In this document: in pieces, positions 33,267 to 40,704 of the stretch
Layout of the letters: each line of letters starts with the position of its first letter
How positions within the stretch are numbered: the first letter of the stretch is position 1
Made by a program: the position numbers and the translations under genes
Notes under the pieces: model-generated
What the model was told of the DNA's origin: nothing
Database searches by the model: none
What the model saw: only the letters and a program-made list of their open reading frames with translations
NCBI GenBank assembly: GCA_963716925.1
Contig: CAVQUX010000015.1
Span: forward strand, 372,001 to 436,000
DNA length: 64,000 nucleotides
Source: DAISKN01 sp963716925
GTDB taxonomy: Bacteria; Acidobacteriota; Vicinamibacteria; Marinacidobacterales; SMYC01
Reading direction: 5' to 3'

Positions 33267-33446
33267 TCATTCGCGCGACAACGGGTCGCTCGCGAGGTAG
33301 TACCGGCAGAGAACCTCGAGGCACTCGGCCGGCCCAACCGGTCCCTCCGCAATCCGGTGGCATCGCTCCATGACGCGAGTGAACTGCACCCATTGTTCCC
33401 GTGTCAGCCAGAACTCCAGTACGGGAGCCTTCGCTTTCCGATCCAT
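33267..33446 (-). CDS. Small hypothetical protein
   Basis: I use ATG 33446 because AGGAGG lies 6 nt upstream on the minus strand; the frame extends 16 codons further without a ribosome binding site. The 59-residue product is charged and probably helical (EFWLTREQWVQFTRVMERCH, then PAECLEVLCRYYLASD). No family is recognised. It lies alone between the membrane protein and the repeat protein. Confidence 0.45.
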   Translation of the reverse strand: MDRKAKAPVLEFWLTREQWVQFTRVMERCHRIAEGPVGPAECLEVLCRYYLASDPLSRE

Positions 33447-33548
33447 GAACGCCTCCTGATCCAGGACTGAAACAATCTCCAGATGTCCGTCCATGGAACA
33501 GGGACGAAAACTACGCTCGGAGTCCTCCTTCCTCGGCTAACATTCGTT

Positions 33549-36500
33549 TCAAGGAGCACAATCGTCATTTAGGATCGTGACCGTGGCAGTCCTGTCGCCC
33601 AGCTCCACGTTTATCGGAAGGAACAGTTCGACCCGGAACGCCTCGTTCGGTTCGCATCGTCTCTCGCCCACGATGGGTACGGTGATCTCGGATTGAAGCT
33701 CTCCGGGCGCAAACTGCACGACTCCAATTCTGGGAACAAAGTCGAAAATAGGCAGGGCCGACCCGGACAAGGTGGCGAAAACCGCGTAGACCGTCTTCTG
33801 CGAAGCTCGCGAAAGCTCAACGTGCAGACGCGCCTCCCGCAATCCCTGATTCCCCTCGAGGATGAGAGCGTCGAATATCGAGACCGTAAGCGGCCCGAGA
33901 ACGACGATTTGGACGGTGTCAACGTCGCTCTCCGTGCCATCGCTGACCGTGAGGGTGAACTGGTATTCCCCCGGAGCGAGCAACGGCAGGTTGACCGCTG
34001 CCGTACTTCCCAGCGAGTTCCCTTCCGAGTCTCGCCAATCGAACGTGATTTCGTCATTGTCCGGATCGAAGGAGGCCGTGCCGTCGAGGATGATCGCCGC
34101 GCCCGCCTCTACCTCTTGATCCGGCCCGGCGTTTGCGATCGGCGCCTGATTCGGAAAGTCTGCGGCCCAGAGCTCCCGTCCCGTCGTCGCGTCTTCCGCC
34201 GAGAAGAAGAGGCGATTCCCAAGAAGAGTCATTCCGTCCGGACCCGACGACGACGGTCCGGGCGCGATGTCCGCCACGAGTACCGTTCCCGCCGCCGTAC
34301 CGTCCGATTCATAGAGCTCCTGGCCCAGCTCCGGAGTCAATGCGGAGAAAATCAGCGACCCGCGAACCACCGTCAGTCCCTGGACGCTCGAGCCGGTGGA
34401 TCCGTTCGTGATGTCGACCACGAGATGCGTACCGGACTCGGTCCCATCCGTCGTCCAGAGCTCTTCCCCGTGCTCGCCGTCATCCGCCGTAAAGAAGACG
34501 CTGTCACCCAATCGAATCAGCCGCAATGGGTGAGACGAGGCACTTCCCGGCAGGATGTCTTTGAGAAGCCGCGTCCCCGACTCCGTACCGTCGGTCACCC
34601 ACAGCTCCCGACCGCTGGCCTCCTCTGACGCGCTGAACAGTAGAAGGTCTCCGAGCACAACGCCCCGTGATGGGTCCGATGACTGAGCGCCGGGGGAAAT
34701 GTCCTTCACCATGACCGTTCCCGACTCCGTTCCGTCGGTCTTCCAAAGCTCGAACCCATGCGCTTCATCTCTCATGGACAAGTAGAGAATACCGTTCGAA
34801 GCGATCAGGGGTCCGCCACCACCGTCTCCCGGAGCGATATCCACCACCAACACAGTCCCTGCATCCGTACCGTCGGTCTTCCAGAGCTCACGACCGATTC
34901 CGTCGACTCTGGCGGTGAAGTACGCCGTAGACCCAACAGCAAGGAACCCAACGGGGTCTGACGATCCGACGCCGGGATTGAGATCCTTCAATAGAAACGT
35001 TCCTTCTGCCGTCCCGTCGCTTCGCCACAGTTCTCTCCCCGATGTCCCGTCGTTACCAGAAAACAGGATCACGTTGCCGAGACGAGCGAAGTTATCGTAA
35101 GTGGCAAGACCCGTCGGGTTGATGTCCTTCACAAGTACCGTCCCAATCTCGGTACCATCGCTCCGCCACAAAGCTTCAGAACCAAACTCACTTACTGCGG
35201 CAAAGAAGAGCGTGCCTCCCACCGCGACGATCGCCTGCAAACTAGCCCCCGAGGGCTCAGGACCCGGCGCGATGTCTTTCAGGATCGAAGTACCCGCTTC
35301 GGTCCCATCGCTTTTCCAGAACTCATTTCCCGTCGGTGACTCAAAGGCGCGGAGCAGCATCGTATTCCCTATCGCGTTGAACGCGATTGGAAAGGACGAA
35401 CCAGGCACGAGCCCCGGGAGGTCCACTGGTAACGCGAAGCCCTGGTCGATTACCGTGAACAGCTGCTCGCGCTGGCCGTCGTTCATAACGAAGAACACTA
35501 GGTCGTCGACGAGAGTGAGCGCCCGCGGCGACGGCTCCGCCGGGATGGAAGAGGCCACAGGCACTAGGGACGTCCCATCGGCGCTGCCGTCGGTTTGCCA
35601 GAGCTGTCTCGAGAGGAGTTCTGCGAGTGCAGTGAATACGATTCTGGTCCCGAACGGGGTTAGCTCTTGGGGATCCGAGGATTCGACTCCGGGCACGAGA
35701 TCCTTGAACAACGACGTTCCGTCCTCACTTCCGTCCGAACGCCAAAGCTCGCGGCCGGTCGATCCATCGTCAGCCACGAAGAAAAGACTCGACTGGAAAT
35801 CGGTGAGTGAATCCGGGTTCGACGAATCACTACCCGGGTTGATATCCCTCACGAGGGACGTTCCCCACGGCGTGCCATCCGTGATCCAGAGCTCCCGCCC
35901 CGCGTCCGGCGTCACGGCGGTGAGGTAGGCGACCGACCCGACCGCCGTCATTCGCGCCGGGAGGGAGCCTTGTTCCCCCGGATTGATGTCGGCGACGAGC
36001 CCCGTTCCAAACGGCGTACCGTCCGTCACCCAGAGCTCCTCGCCCTGAAAATCGGTCGCCGCGAATAACAGCTTGTCTCCGAACGGTGCGAGCTCCCTCG
36101 GATTTGCTGATTCCCCTCCCAGAACGAGGTCGAACACAAGCGCAACGCCCACGCTTGGGTCTGTTTTCCACAGCTCCCGGCCGACGAAAGGGTCTTCAGC
36201 GCCAAAGAAAAGTACGTCACCGACAGTGGTCAGGTCTCGAGGTTGTGAGCCCTGTTCTCCGGGAAAGAGATCCGCGACCATCGCCGTCCCGCCAGGCGTT
36301 CCATCGCTCACCCAGAGCTCGACACCATGGAGCCCGTCGCTCGCTGCGAAGTAAAGAGCAGCGCCGACCGCGGTCAGCTGGTCGATCTCCTGGAACGCCA
36401 TGAGGAGTTCCGTGCCGGAATCCGTACCGTCGCTCTTCCAGAGCTCGCTACCGAGGACGAAGAAAGCCACCCCGCTGACATCGGTAATCTGTTTCGGATT

Positions 36501-36782
36501 CGACGAACCAGGTCCATCGACGATGTCTTTCACCAGCGAGCTTCCGGGCATGCTGCCATCGCTTCGCCAGAGCTCGGCGCCGGTGACAGCATCGCGCGCT
36601 GAAAAATAGAGGACGTTACCGACTCGGGCGAGCGAGGTCGGATCGGAAGCGAATCCAAAACCCGGAGTAGTCTCGATATCCTTCACCAGGTACGGTGTGC
36701 CCAGACCCTGCGCCAGAAGGGAGCTCGTAGGGCAAAGAAACAAACCACCAGCAAGAACGAGGACAGATCGAACCAAACTCAT
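33549..36782 (-). CDS. Secreted ELWxxDGTxxGT-repeat protein with PKD-like and Calx-beta-like domains
   Basis: The protein has 1077 residues. A signal peptide (about residues 1-25, cleaved after SSLLAQ) follows ATG 36782, which has GGGAGG upstream. I count about 17 units of the ELWxxDGTxxGT type, each near 50 residues (ELWRSDGTAEGT, ELWKTDGTDAGT, ELWVTDGTESGT), some degenerate (RELWKTDPSVG). They should fold as propeller-like blades. Residues about 895-980 resemble a PKD domain (ANAGPDQEVEAGAAIILDGT). The C-terminus resembles a Calx-beta domain (GERRCEPNEAFRVELFLP, TVTILNDD). There is no obvious anchor or sorting tail. It is probably exported, and is an orphan gene with a repeated site in its promoter. 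Confidence 0.85.
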   Translation of the reverse strand: MSLVRSVLVLAGGLFLCPTSSLLAQGLGTPYLVKDIETTPGFGFASDPTSLARVGNVLYFSARDAVTGAELWRSDGSMPGSSLVKDIVDGPGSSNPKQITDVSGVAFFVLGSELWKSDGTDSGTELLMAFQEIDQLTAVGAALYFAASDGLHGVELWVSDGTPGGTAMVADLFPGEQGSQPRDLTTVGDVLFFGAEDPFVGRELWKTDPSVGVALVFDLVLGGESANPRELAPFGDKLLFAATDFQGEELWVTDGTPFGTGLVADINPGEQGSLPARMTAVGSVAYLTAVTPDAGRELWITDGTPWGTSLVRDINPGSDSSNPDSLTDFQSSLFFVADDGSTGRELWRSDGSEDGTSLFKDLVPGVESSDPQELTPFGTRIVFTALAELLSRQLWQTDGSADGTSLVPVASSIPAEPSPRALTLVDDLVFFVMNDGQREQLFTVIDQGFALPVDLPGLVPGSSFPIAFNAIGNTMLLRAFESPTGNEFWKSDGTEAGTSILKDIAPGPEPSGASLQAIVAVGGTLFFAAVSEFGSEALWRSDGTEIGTVLVKDINPTGLATYDNFARLGNVILFSGNDGTSGRELWRSDGTAEGTFLLKDLNPGVGSSDPVGFLAVGSTAYFTARVDGIGRELWKTDGTDAGTVLVVDIAPGDGGGGPLIASNGILYLSMRDEAHGFELWKTDGTESGTVMVKDISPGAQSSDPSRGVVLGDLLLFSASEEASGRELWVTDGTESGTRLLKDILPGSASSHPLRLIRLGDSVFFTADDGEHGEELWTTDGTESGTHLVVDITNGSTGSSVQGLTVVRGSLIFSALTPELGQELYESDGTAAGTVLVADIAPGPSSSGPDGMTLLGNRLFFSAEDATTGRELWAADFPNQAPIANAGPDQEVEAGAAIILDGTASFDPDNDEITFDWRDSEGNSLGSTAAVNLPLLAPGEYQFTLTVSDGTESDVDTVQIVVLGPLTVSIFDALILEGNQGLREARLHVELSRASQKTVYAVFATLSGSALPIFDFVPRIGVVQFAPGELQSEITVPIVGERRCEPNEAFRVELFLPINVELGDRTATVTILNDDCAP

Positions 36783-36874
36783 CTGAACCTCCCAAGCGAC
36801 CTCGCCCAGCCGCGTACTCGGAGAGTGTGTTACTGCTTCCGAAACTGGCGAGAGTGCAGTATTCGATAGACGCC

Positions 36875-36911
36875 ATCACATACTGCATGATCTCTATCAC
36901 ATACAACATGA
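36875..36911 (-). promoter_or_regulatory. Two direct repeats 21 bp apart upstream of the repeat-protein gene
   Basis: ATCACATACTGCATGA (36875-36890) and ATCACATACAACATGA (36896-36911) match at 14 of 16 positions and are spaced by exactly 21 bp, two helical turns. They lie about 95-130 nt upstream of the ATG at 36782 (minus strand). A regulator binding two tandem half-sites on one face of DNA would fit; the protein is unknown. Confidence 0.5.
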
Positions 36912-37109
36912 ATAGTTGATGAAGGGACCTGGGACGCCGGTAGGAGGGCTCTCGCGTGACGTAAGGGCTTTCCCTGGCTTGCGAGCACTCAGCGACGCTT
37001 TACGAATTGTGGTTGTCGTTCTCCTCGCTCGGAATTGTTTCAAGGCCAAGTCCGGTCCGCTCCGCCAGTCGCTTGTTAACGTCACGTCGATCACGACGGC
37101 CTGACCCAT

Positions 37110-37466
37110 GTGGCGGATCTCGAGCTTTCGAAGCGCTCAATACCGGCATCGTGGCCTCCTTGGGGGGCCCTCCTGTGGGATGCCGGTCAATGGTGGGAGG
37201 ACGGCGACGCGACGGAAGGCCTGCGGAAAGGCGAGCTGAAGTTCCGTCTCGACGGACGAAAGCTCAAAGGCGGATGGACCCTGGTTCGCATGAAGGGCCA
37301 GAAGTGGCAGAAGGGCAAACCCAACTGGCTTCTCATCAAGCGCACGGACGAGAGCGCCGATCCTTCGGGAAAGCGAGACATTCTCACCGAGCGGCCCGAA
37401 AGCGTTTCGACGGGCCGGAGCCTCGAGGAGATTCGGGCATCCGTCGACGCGAGCAGCTCACCCTGA
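37110..37466 (+). pseudogene. LigD 3'-phosphoesterase domain remnant
   Basis: The frame reads GALLWDAGQWWEDGDATEGL, LKFRLDGRKLKGGWTLVRM and KPNWLLIKRTDESADP, which matches the last two thirds of the phosphoesterase domain of LigD. The first strand and the HxH/GTIPxGxYG part are missing or scrambled, and no ligase or polymerase domain follows. The end is an ordinary stop. I read it as the leftover of a non-homologous end-joining gene. A small stand-alone phosphoesterase is less likely because the catalytic N-terminal part is absent. Confidence 0.6.
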
Positions 37467-37476
37467 AGAGAAGCCG

Positions 37477-38376
37477 CTACGTGGAGCGTCCCCCGAGGAA
37501 GCGCTTCACTGCGGCGACGAGCGCCAGCACCGCCACCACGATGAGTTTCTTGAACGCGAGGATGCTGATCCACAGCATCTTGAAGAATCCCATCTTCGCC
37601 GCCGCGGCGCCCGCGATGAGGCCGGCGATTCCGTAAGTCGCCGCTTTGTCCTTTCCCGGCAAGTAGTCGGTGTAGCGATGTCCCTCGTTGAACTCGACGG
37701 CGGAAAGAATGCTCCTGGCCTCCTCCTTGATCGAGGGCAGCTGGTGCATGCCCGAGACGGCGTTCAGCACCAGAACTCCCCGCCGCCCCAGAATCCGGAT
37801 GTTGTAGTTGAGCGTGTGCTCGGCGTCGGCATCTTCCCCGAAAGCGAGCTCCTTCGCCCAGTAGAGCTTGTGTGCGACGGCGTCGTACGAAGGCGGCTCA
37901 GCCCAACCGACGAGCGTGACGGGCTCGAACCCCTGCTTCTTCCTTTCGTCGCTGCTGGCCGCTGTATCCTGCTGCATCTGCTTCAGCAGGGAGTCATAGT
38001 CGATTCCCGCCGCGTCATCGTCGTTGACGTATCCCTCTTCTTCGAAAGTGATGACGATCCCCCAGCCCTCGGCGGAAAGTGGACTGAGCTCGTACGGAAT
38101 CAGCATCCCGAGGACTCCCTCGGCGGCCTCGGGAGGATTGCCCCAGGCTTCCGTAAGGAGACGACGACTCCCCTCCGAGCCGAGAAACCGGAACGATTCC
38201 GGTAACCGTATCGTGGCGGTGCCGCCCGGCAGGCTCACGATGCCGGTCTCATAGCCGAGCTTTGCTTCGAACTCCTCAGGCGCTGCCGGGAGACCCGAGG
38301 GAGCCTGGGCTTCGAGTCGTGCGGACAGACTGAGCGATGCGAGAAAGGCGACGGCGATCAACATTCGTTTCGTCAC
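37477..38376 (-). CDS. DUF2167-like membrane-anchored protein
   Basis: I use GTG 38376, 5-6 nt after GGGAGG; the frame extends 8 codons upstream. The product has 299 residues. A signal peptide (LIAVAFLASLSLSARLEAQA) leads an exported domain with GYETGIVSLPGGTATIRLPE, RFLGSEGSRRLLTEAWGNPP, WGIVITFEEEGYVNDDDA and KLYWAKELAF, the pattern of DUF2167 proteins. A C-terminal hydrophobic region (about 240-290) anchors it in the membrane. The function of the family is unknown. It is convergent with the LigD remnant, 10 nt apart. Confidence 0.8.
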   Translation of the reverse strand: MTKRMLIAVAFLASLSLSARLEAQAPSGLPAAPEEFEAKLGYETGIVSLPGGTATIRLPESFRFLGSEGSRRLLTEAWGNPPEAAEGVLGMLIPYELSPLSAEGWGIVITFEEEGYVNDDDAAGIDYDSLLKQMQQDTAASSDERKKQGFEPVTLVGWAEPPSYDAVAHKLYWAKELAFGEDADAEHTLNYNIRILGRRGVLVLNAVSGMHQLPSIKEEARSILSAVEFNEGHRYTDYLPGKDKAATYGIAGLIAGAAAAKMGFFKMLWISILAFKKLIVVAVLALVAAVKRFLGGRST

Positions 38377-38494
38377 GATGCCCTCCCGGATGGGGTGCAA
38401 TCGAAGTCTCGAACAAAGAGACGGACCGGATCGGGATTTTACATCGAGAAGAAAAGCGGGAATTGGCGGATCGAAGGAGCCGACCCCCCGCCTC

Positions 38495-38887
38495 CTACTC
38501 CCGAACCACCGCCGTCAGATTCATCGTGAGGAGCGCTCCCGGTTTGGGAAGGTCATTCACGCCGATGACCGTTCTCGCGGGCCGGTGCGCTCCCATCGCT
38601 TCCACGTAGGCTCGATTCATCTCCTCGAAATGCCGCACCTCCTTGAGAAAGACGTTGACGTGCACGACGTGCGCCAGGTCCGACCCCACGGACTCGAGCA
38701 TCACCCGGAAGGACTCGAGAATCCGCTTCGTCTGCGAGAACACGTCCGGTCCCGCGAGCTCGCCCGACGCTGGGTCGACCCCCGCCGTTCCGCCGATGGT
38801 GATGAAGGACCCGACCATTGCAATGGCTGTAGGGCCGATCGGAGCGGGCGTGTTCGGAGGTGTCGACGTCTCTACCGGACGCGACAT
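38495..38887 (-). CDS. RidA/YjgF family protein
   Basis: I start at ATG 38887 because GGAGG lies just upstream; a longer frame exists but only this part is conserved. The 130-residue product has PIGPTAIAMVGSFITIGGTA, VDPASGELAGPDVFSQTKRI, HVVHVNVFLKEVRHFEEMNR and ARTVIGVNDLPKPGALLTMN. The arginine in the ARTVIGV segment is the residue that binds the carboxylate of enamine/imine substrates in RidA. Such proteins are trimeric deaminases of reactive enamines. It lies downstream of the monooxygenase-like gene but a strong terminator separates them. Confidence 0.85.
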   Translation of the reverse strand: MSRPVETSTPPNTPAPIGPTAIAMVGSFITIGGTAGVDPASGELAGPDVFSQTKRILESFRVMLESVGSDLAHVVHVNVFLKEVRHFEEMNRAYVEAMGAHRPARTVIGVNDLPKPGALLTMNLTAVVRE

Positions 38888-39021
38888 GCTGCCTCCAGCA
38901 TGGGACCGAGTCGTCGTTCCGAGCAGCTCGTCCTTGAGGAAAGCGGCGAATGGCCCGCGGCTCGTTTGCTGTCGCAAGACGCTACCGTCCAAATACATCT
39001 CACACGACGCCAAGGCAAAAG

Positions 39022-39046
39022 AAAAGGGCGGCGAGGCCGCCCTTTT
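39022..39046 (-). terminator. Rho-independent terminator of the monooxygenase-like gene
   Basis: AAAAGGGCGGC and GCCGCCCTTTT form a perfect 11-bp stem around a 3-nt loop, 25 nt past the stop of the gene ending at 39072. On the minus strand the stem runs into TTTTCTTTT. This is the clearest intrinsic terminator in the window. Confidence 0.85.
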
Positions 39047-39071
39047 ACCGATTGATAAAGACGTGTCCGCT

Positions 39072-39383
39072 TTAGGCCGCTGCGATCTTGTGGAAGGTCG
39101 AATTTGAGACCTCAAAAGTTTTGACTTCCGGGGTTCCCTCTACCAGCGTGGACAGGCTCTTCAGCACTCCAGGGTACGTTGCCCGCTGGTACTCTTCCGC
39201 GTTCTCCTTCTCGTTCCAAAAACTGATCCCGGTGACTTCCGACCGCTCGGGAGCGAGCATGCTGATCTCATCACGGAACCCCTTCTGCTTGCGCAGTACG
39301 GGGAGGATCTCTTTCTCGAAAGTGCGAGTGAATTGGGGACCGGCGTTGGCTTTTAGCTTCATATTGACGATTCTGGCGTACAT
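39072..39383 (-). CDS. Antibiotic biosynthesis monooxygenase (ABM)-like small protein
   Basis: The protein has 103 residues, start ATG 39383 with GAGGAGG upstream. The ferredoxin-like fold of ABM-domain proteins is suggested by ARIVNMKLKANAGPQFTRTF, ILPVLRKQKGFRDEISML and GISFWNEKENAEEYQRATYP, and the length fits a single domain that works as a dimer. ABM proteins bind small hydrophobic molecules or act as cofactor-free oxygenases; some degrade haem. Nothing here fixes a substrate. It has its own terminator, and a short palindrome (39425-39438) sits 42 nt upstream of its start, so it is probably monocistronic and regulated. Confidence 0.75.
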   Translation of the reverse strand: MYARIVNMKLKANAGPQFTRTFEKEILPVLRKQKGFRDEISMLAPERSEVTGISFWNEKENAEEYQRATYPGVLKSLSTLVEGTPEVKTFEVSNSTFHKIAAA

Positions 39384-39424
39384 GAAAACCTCCTCGGCTT
39401 GTTAAGGCGCCGTCTTCAGCTGAC

Positions 39425-39438
39425 CTGAATCATTTCAG
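39425..39438. promoter_or_regulatory. Palindrome upstream of the ABM-like gene
   Basis: CTGAA-TCAT-TTCAG is a perfect 5-bp inverted repeat within the AT-rich stretch 39400-39640. Its position 42 nt before the ABM-like start suits an operator, but it is short and could occur by chance. Confidence 0.35.
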
Positions 39439-39610
39439 ATGAGCTAACGAGAGCGCCCTTTTCATCATTACTTCACTACTGTGAGTTAATTAGAGATCAT
39501 TGTCAAGCGGAATCGGCTTGCGTTCATGATGAAATTCAACTGACCCTTGAATGTCTTGTATCATAACTAGTTTAATATAATGGTGTTACATGTTTTGCGA
39601 CATTGGGCGT

Positions 39611-39634
39611 TAGTTAACCTAATATTGTTAACTA
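39611..39634. promoter_or_regulatory. Perfect 8-bp inverted repeat at the edge of the AT-rich patch
   Basis: TAGTTAAC (39611-39618) and GTTAACTA (39627-39634) flank an 8-bp spacer, the geometry of a dimeric regulator site or a recombination core. It lies exactly where AT-rich DNA gives way to high-GC coding sequence of a 5'-truncated gene. Confidence 0.5.
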
Positions 39635-40169
39635 TACGCAGGGTCGCCTCGACACGAGGCCCTATCTGGGTAAGCACAGCGACGTGGTCGCGCTCCTCAC
39701 CATCGAGCACCAGGTCCGCGTTCAGAACTGGATCACCCGCGTGAGCTGGGACACGAGGACCGCGCTCCACGAAGCGGAAAAGCGGGGCCAGCCGGGTCCG
39801 AAAGAGCTTTCCGACGTGGAGCGGCTCGCCGAGCCCCTCGTCCAGGCGCTCCTCTTCGCAGACCAGGCGAAGCTCGCCGGCCCGGTCGCGGGAGCCTCGA
39901 GCTTCGCCGATGAGTTCGTCGCGAAAGGTCCCTCGGACGAGAAAGGCCGCTCGCTGCGTCAGTTCGACCTGAGAGAGCGCCTGTTTCGCTATCCCTTGAG
40001 CTATCTCATCTACTCGGAGTCGTTCGGCGCTCTCCCGGGCCTCACCAGGAAGTACGTCGCCAGGAGGCTGAGGGAGGAGCTCGCCGGCTCGACAGACTTG
40101 GACCGTCGGACGGCTCTCGAGATCCTCGAAGCGACCAGGCCCCTGCTCATGAAAGGCTCTCCTCCCTGA
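39618..40169 (+). pseudogene. C-terminal fragment of a larger protein, 5' end missing
   Basis: The frame opens after a TAA at 39615 and has no ATG; the first GTG (39684) lies inside apparently conserved sequence. It reads RLDTRPYLGKHSDVVALLTI, EHQVRVQNWITRVSWDTRTA, LHEAEK, then LAEPLVQALLFADQAKL and QFDLRERLFRYPLSYLIYSE. This resembles, from memory, the C-terminal part of large secreted acidobacterial or planctomycete hypothetical proteins; I cannot name a function. The loss of everything upstream at the AT-rich junction suggests a deletion or insertion breakpoint at about 39620-39650. Confidence 0.5.
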
Positions 40170-40173
40170 GATT

Positions 40174-40569
40174 TCACGGGGCCACCCGAGTGAGCGCGTC
40201 GGGTCGGACGTTTCCGAACACCGCGAGCTGGTTGCCGCTTCGATCGCGGAACAGGTAGCAGGGACCATCCGGGATCTCGATCGGGCCCGCTTCAGGCCGC
40301 CACCCTCGCCCCTCGAGCTCGTGCACCGTGGAGTCGAGGTCGAGGACGGCGAAGACCGGAAGGCAGCTCGGCGCGGGCCGATGATCCGCGATGAGGAGGA
40401 GCGGGCCGGCCGCGAGCCGAAAGGCCGCGACCTTGGCGCCGAACTCTTCGAATTGCCAGACTTTCTCGGCCCCGAGGACGTTGCCGTAGTACGTCAGATC
40501 CTCCTCGAAACGGCTGGTGCCTACGTAGAGGTATTTCAGCTCACCAAACGGCGTCCTGGGATTCTCCAT
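40174..40569 (-). CDS. VOC/glyoxalase-fold protein
   Basis: The chosen ATG 40569 gives 131 residues; ATG 40626 is an alternative 19 codons upstream. Neither has a good ribosome binding site. The sequence LKYLYVGTSRFEEDLTYYGN, VLGAEKVWQFEEFGAKVAAF, RLAAGPLLLIADHRPAPS, FAVLDLDSTVHELEGRGWRP and CYLFRDRSGNQLAVFGN shows the paired beta-alpha-beta3 modules of the vicinal oxygen chelate superfamily. Possible metal ligands include His in ADHR and Glu in VHELEG. The substrate is unknown. It is transcribed divergently from the kinase gene. Confidence 0.75.
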   Translation of the reverse strand: MENPRTPFGELKYLYVGTSRFEEDLTYYGNVLGAEKVWQFEEFGAKVAAFRLAAGPLLLIADHRPAPSCLPVFAVLDLDSTVHELEGRGWRPEAGPIEIPDGPCYLFRDRSGNQLAVFGNVRPDALTRVAP

Positions 40570-40662
40570 GAAGCGTTCATACAACGCCCGCGGGTTATTT
40601 GCCAGCTCACGCCGATGAGATGCCATTTCGACGAATCGTGGAAAGAGGGCCGCGAGCGTTGC

Positions 40663-40691
40663 TTGCGTTTGCCGGACGGCGCGTCTATCCT
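40663..40691 (+). promoter_or_regulatory. Sigma-70-like promoter for the kinase gene
   Basis: TTGCGT (40663-40668), a 17-nt spacer and TATCCT (40686-40691) place transcription start near 40698, only about 7 nt before GTG 40705. This supports that start over the in-frame ATG at 40615. Confidence 0.5.
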
Positions 40692-40704
40692 CGCGCCGAA
40701 AAAG

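Noticed and set aside
36912..37109. Minus-strand 70-codon frame ending in a basic segment
   Set aside because: It has no start signal and no family resemblance. The region is probably the remains of sequence between two decayed loci.
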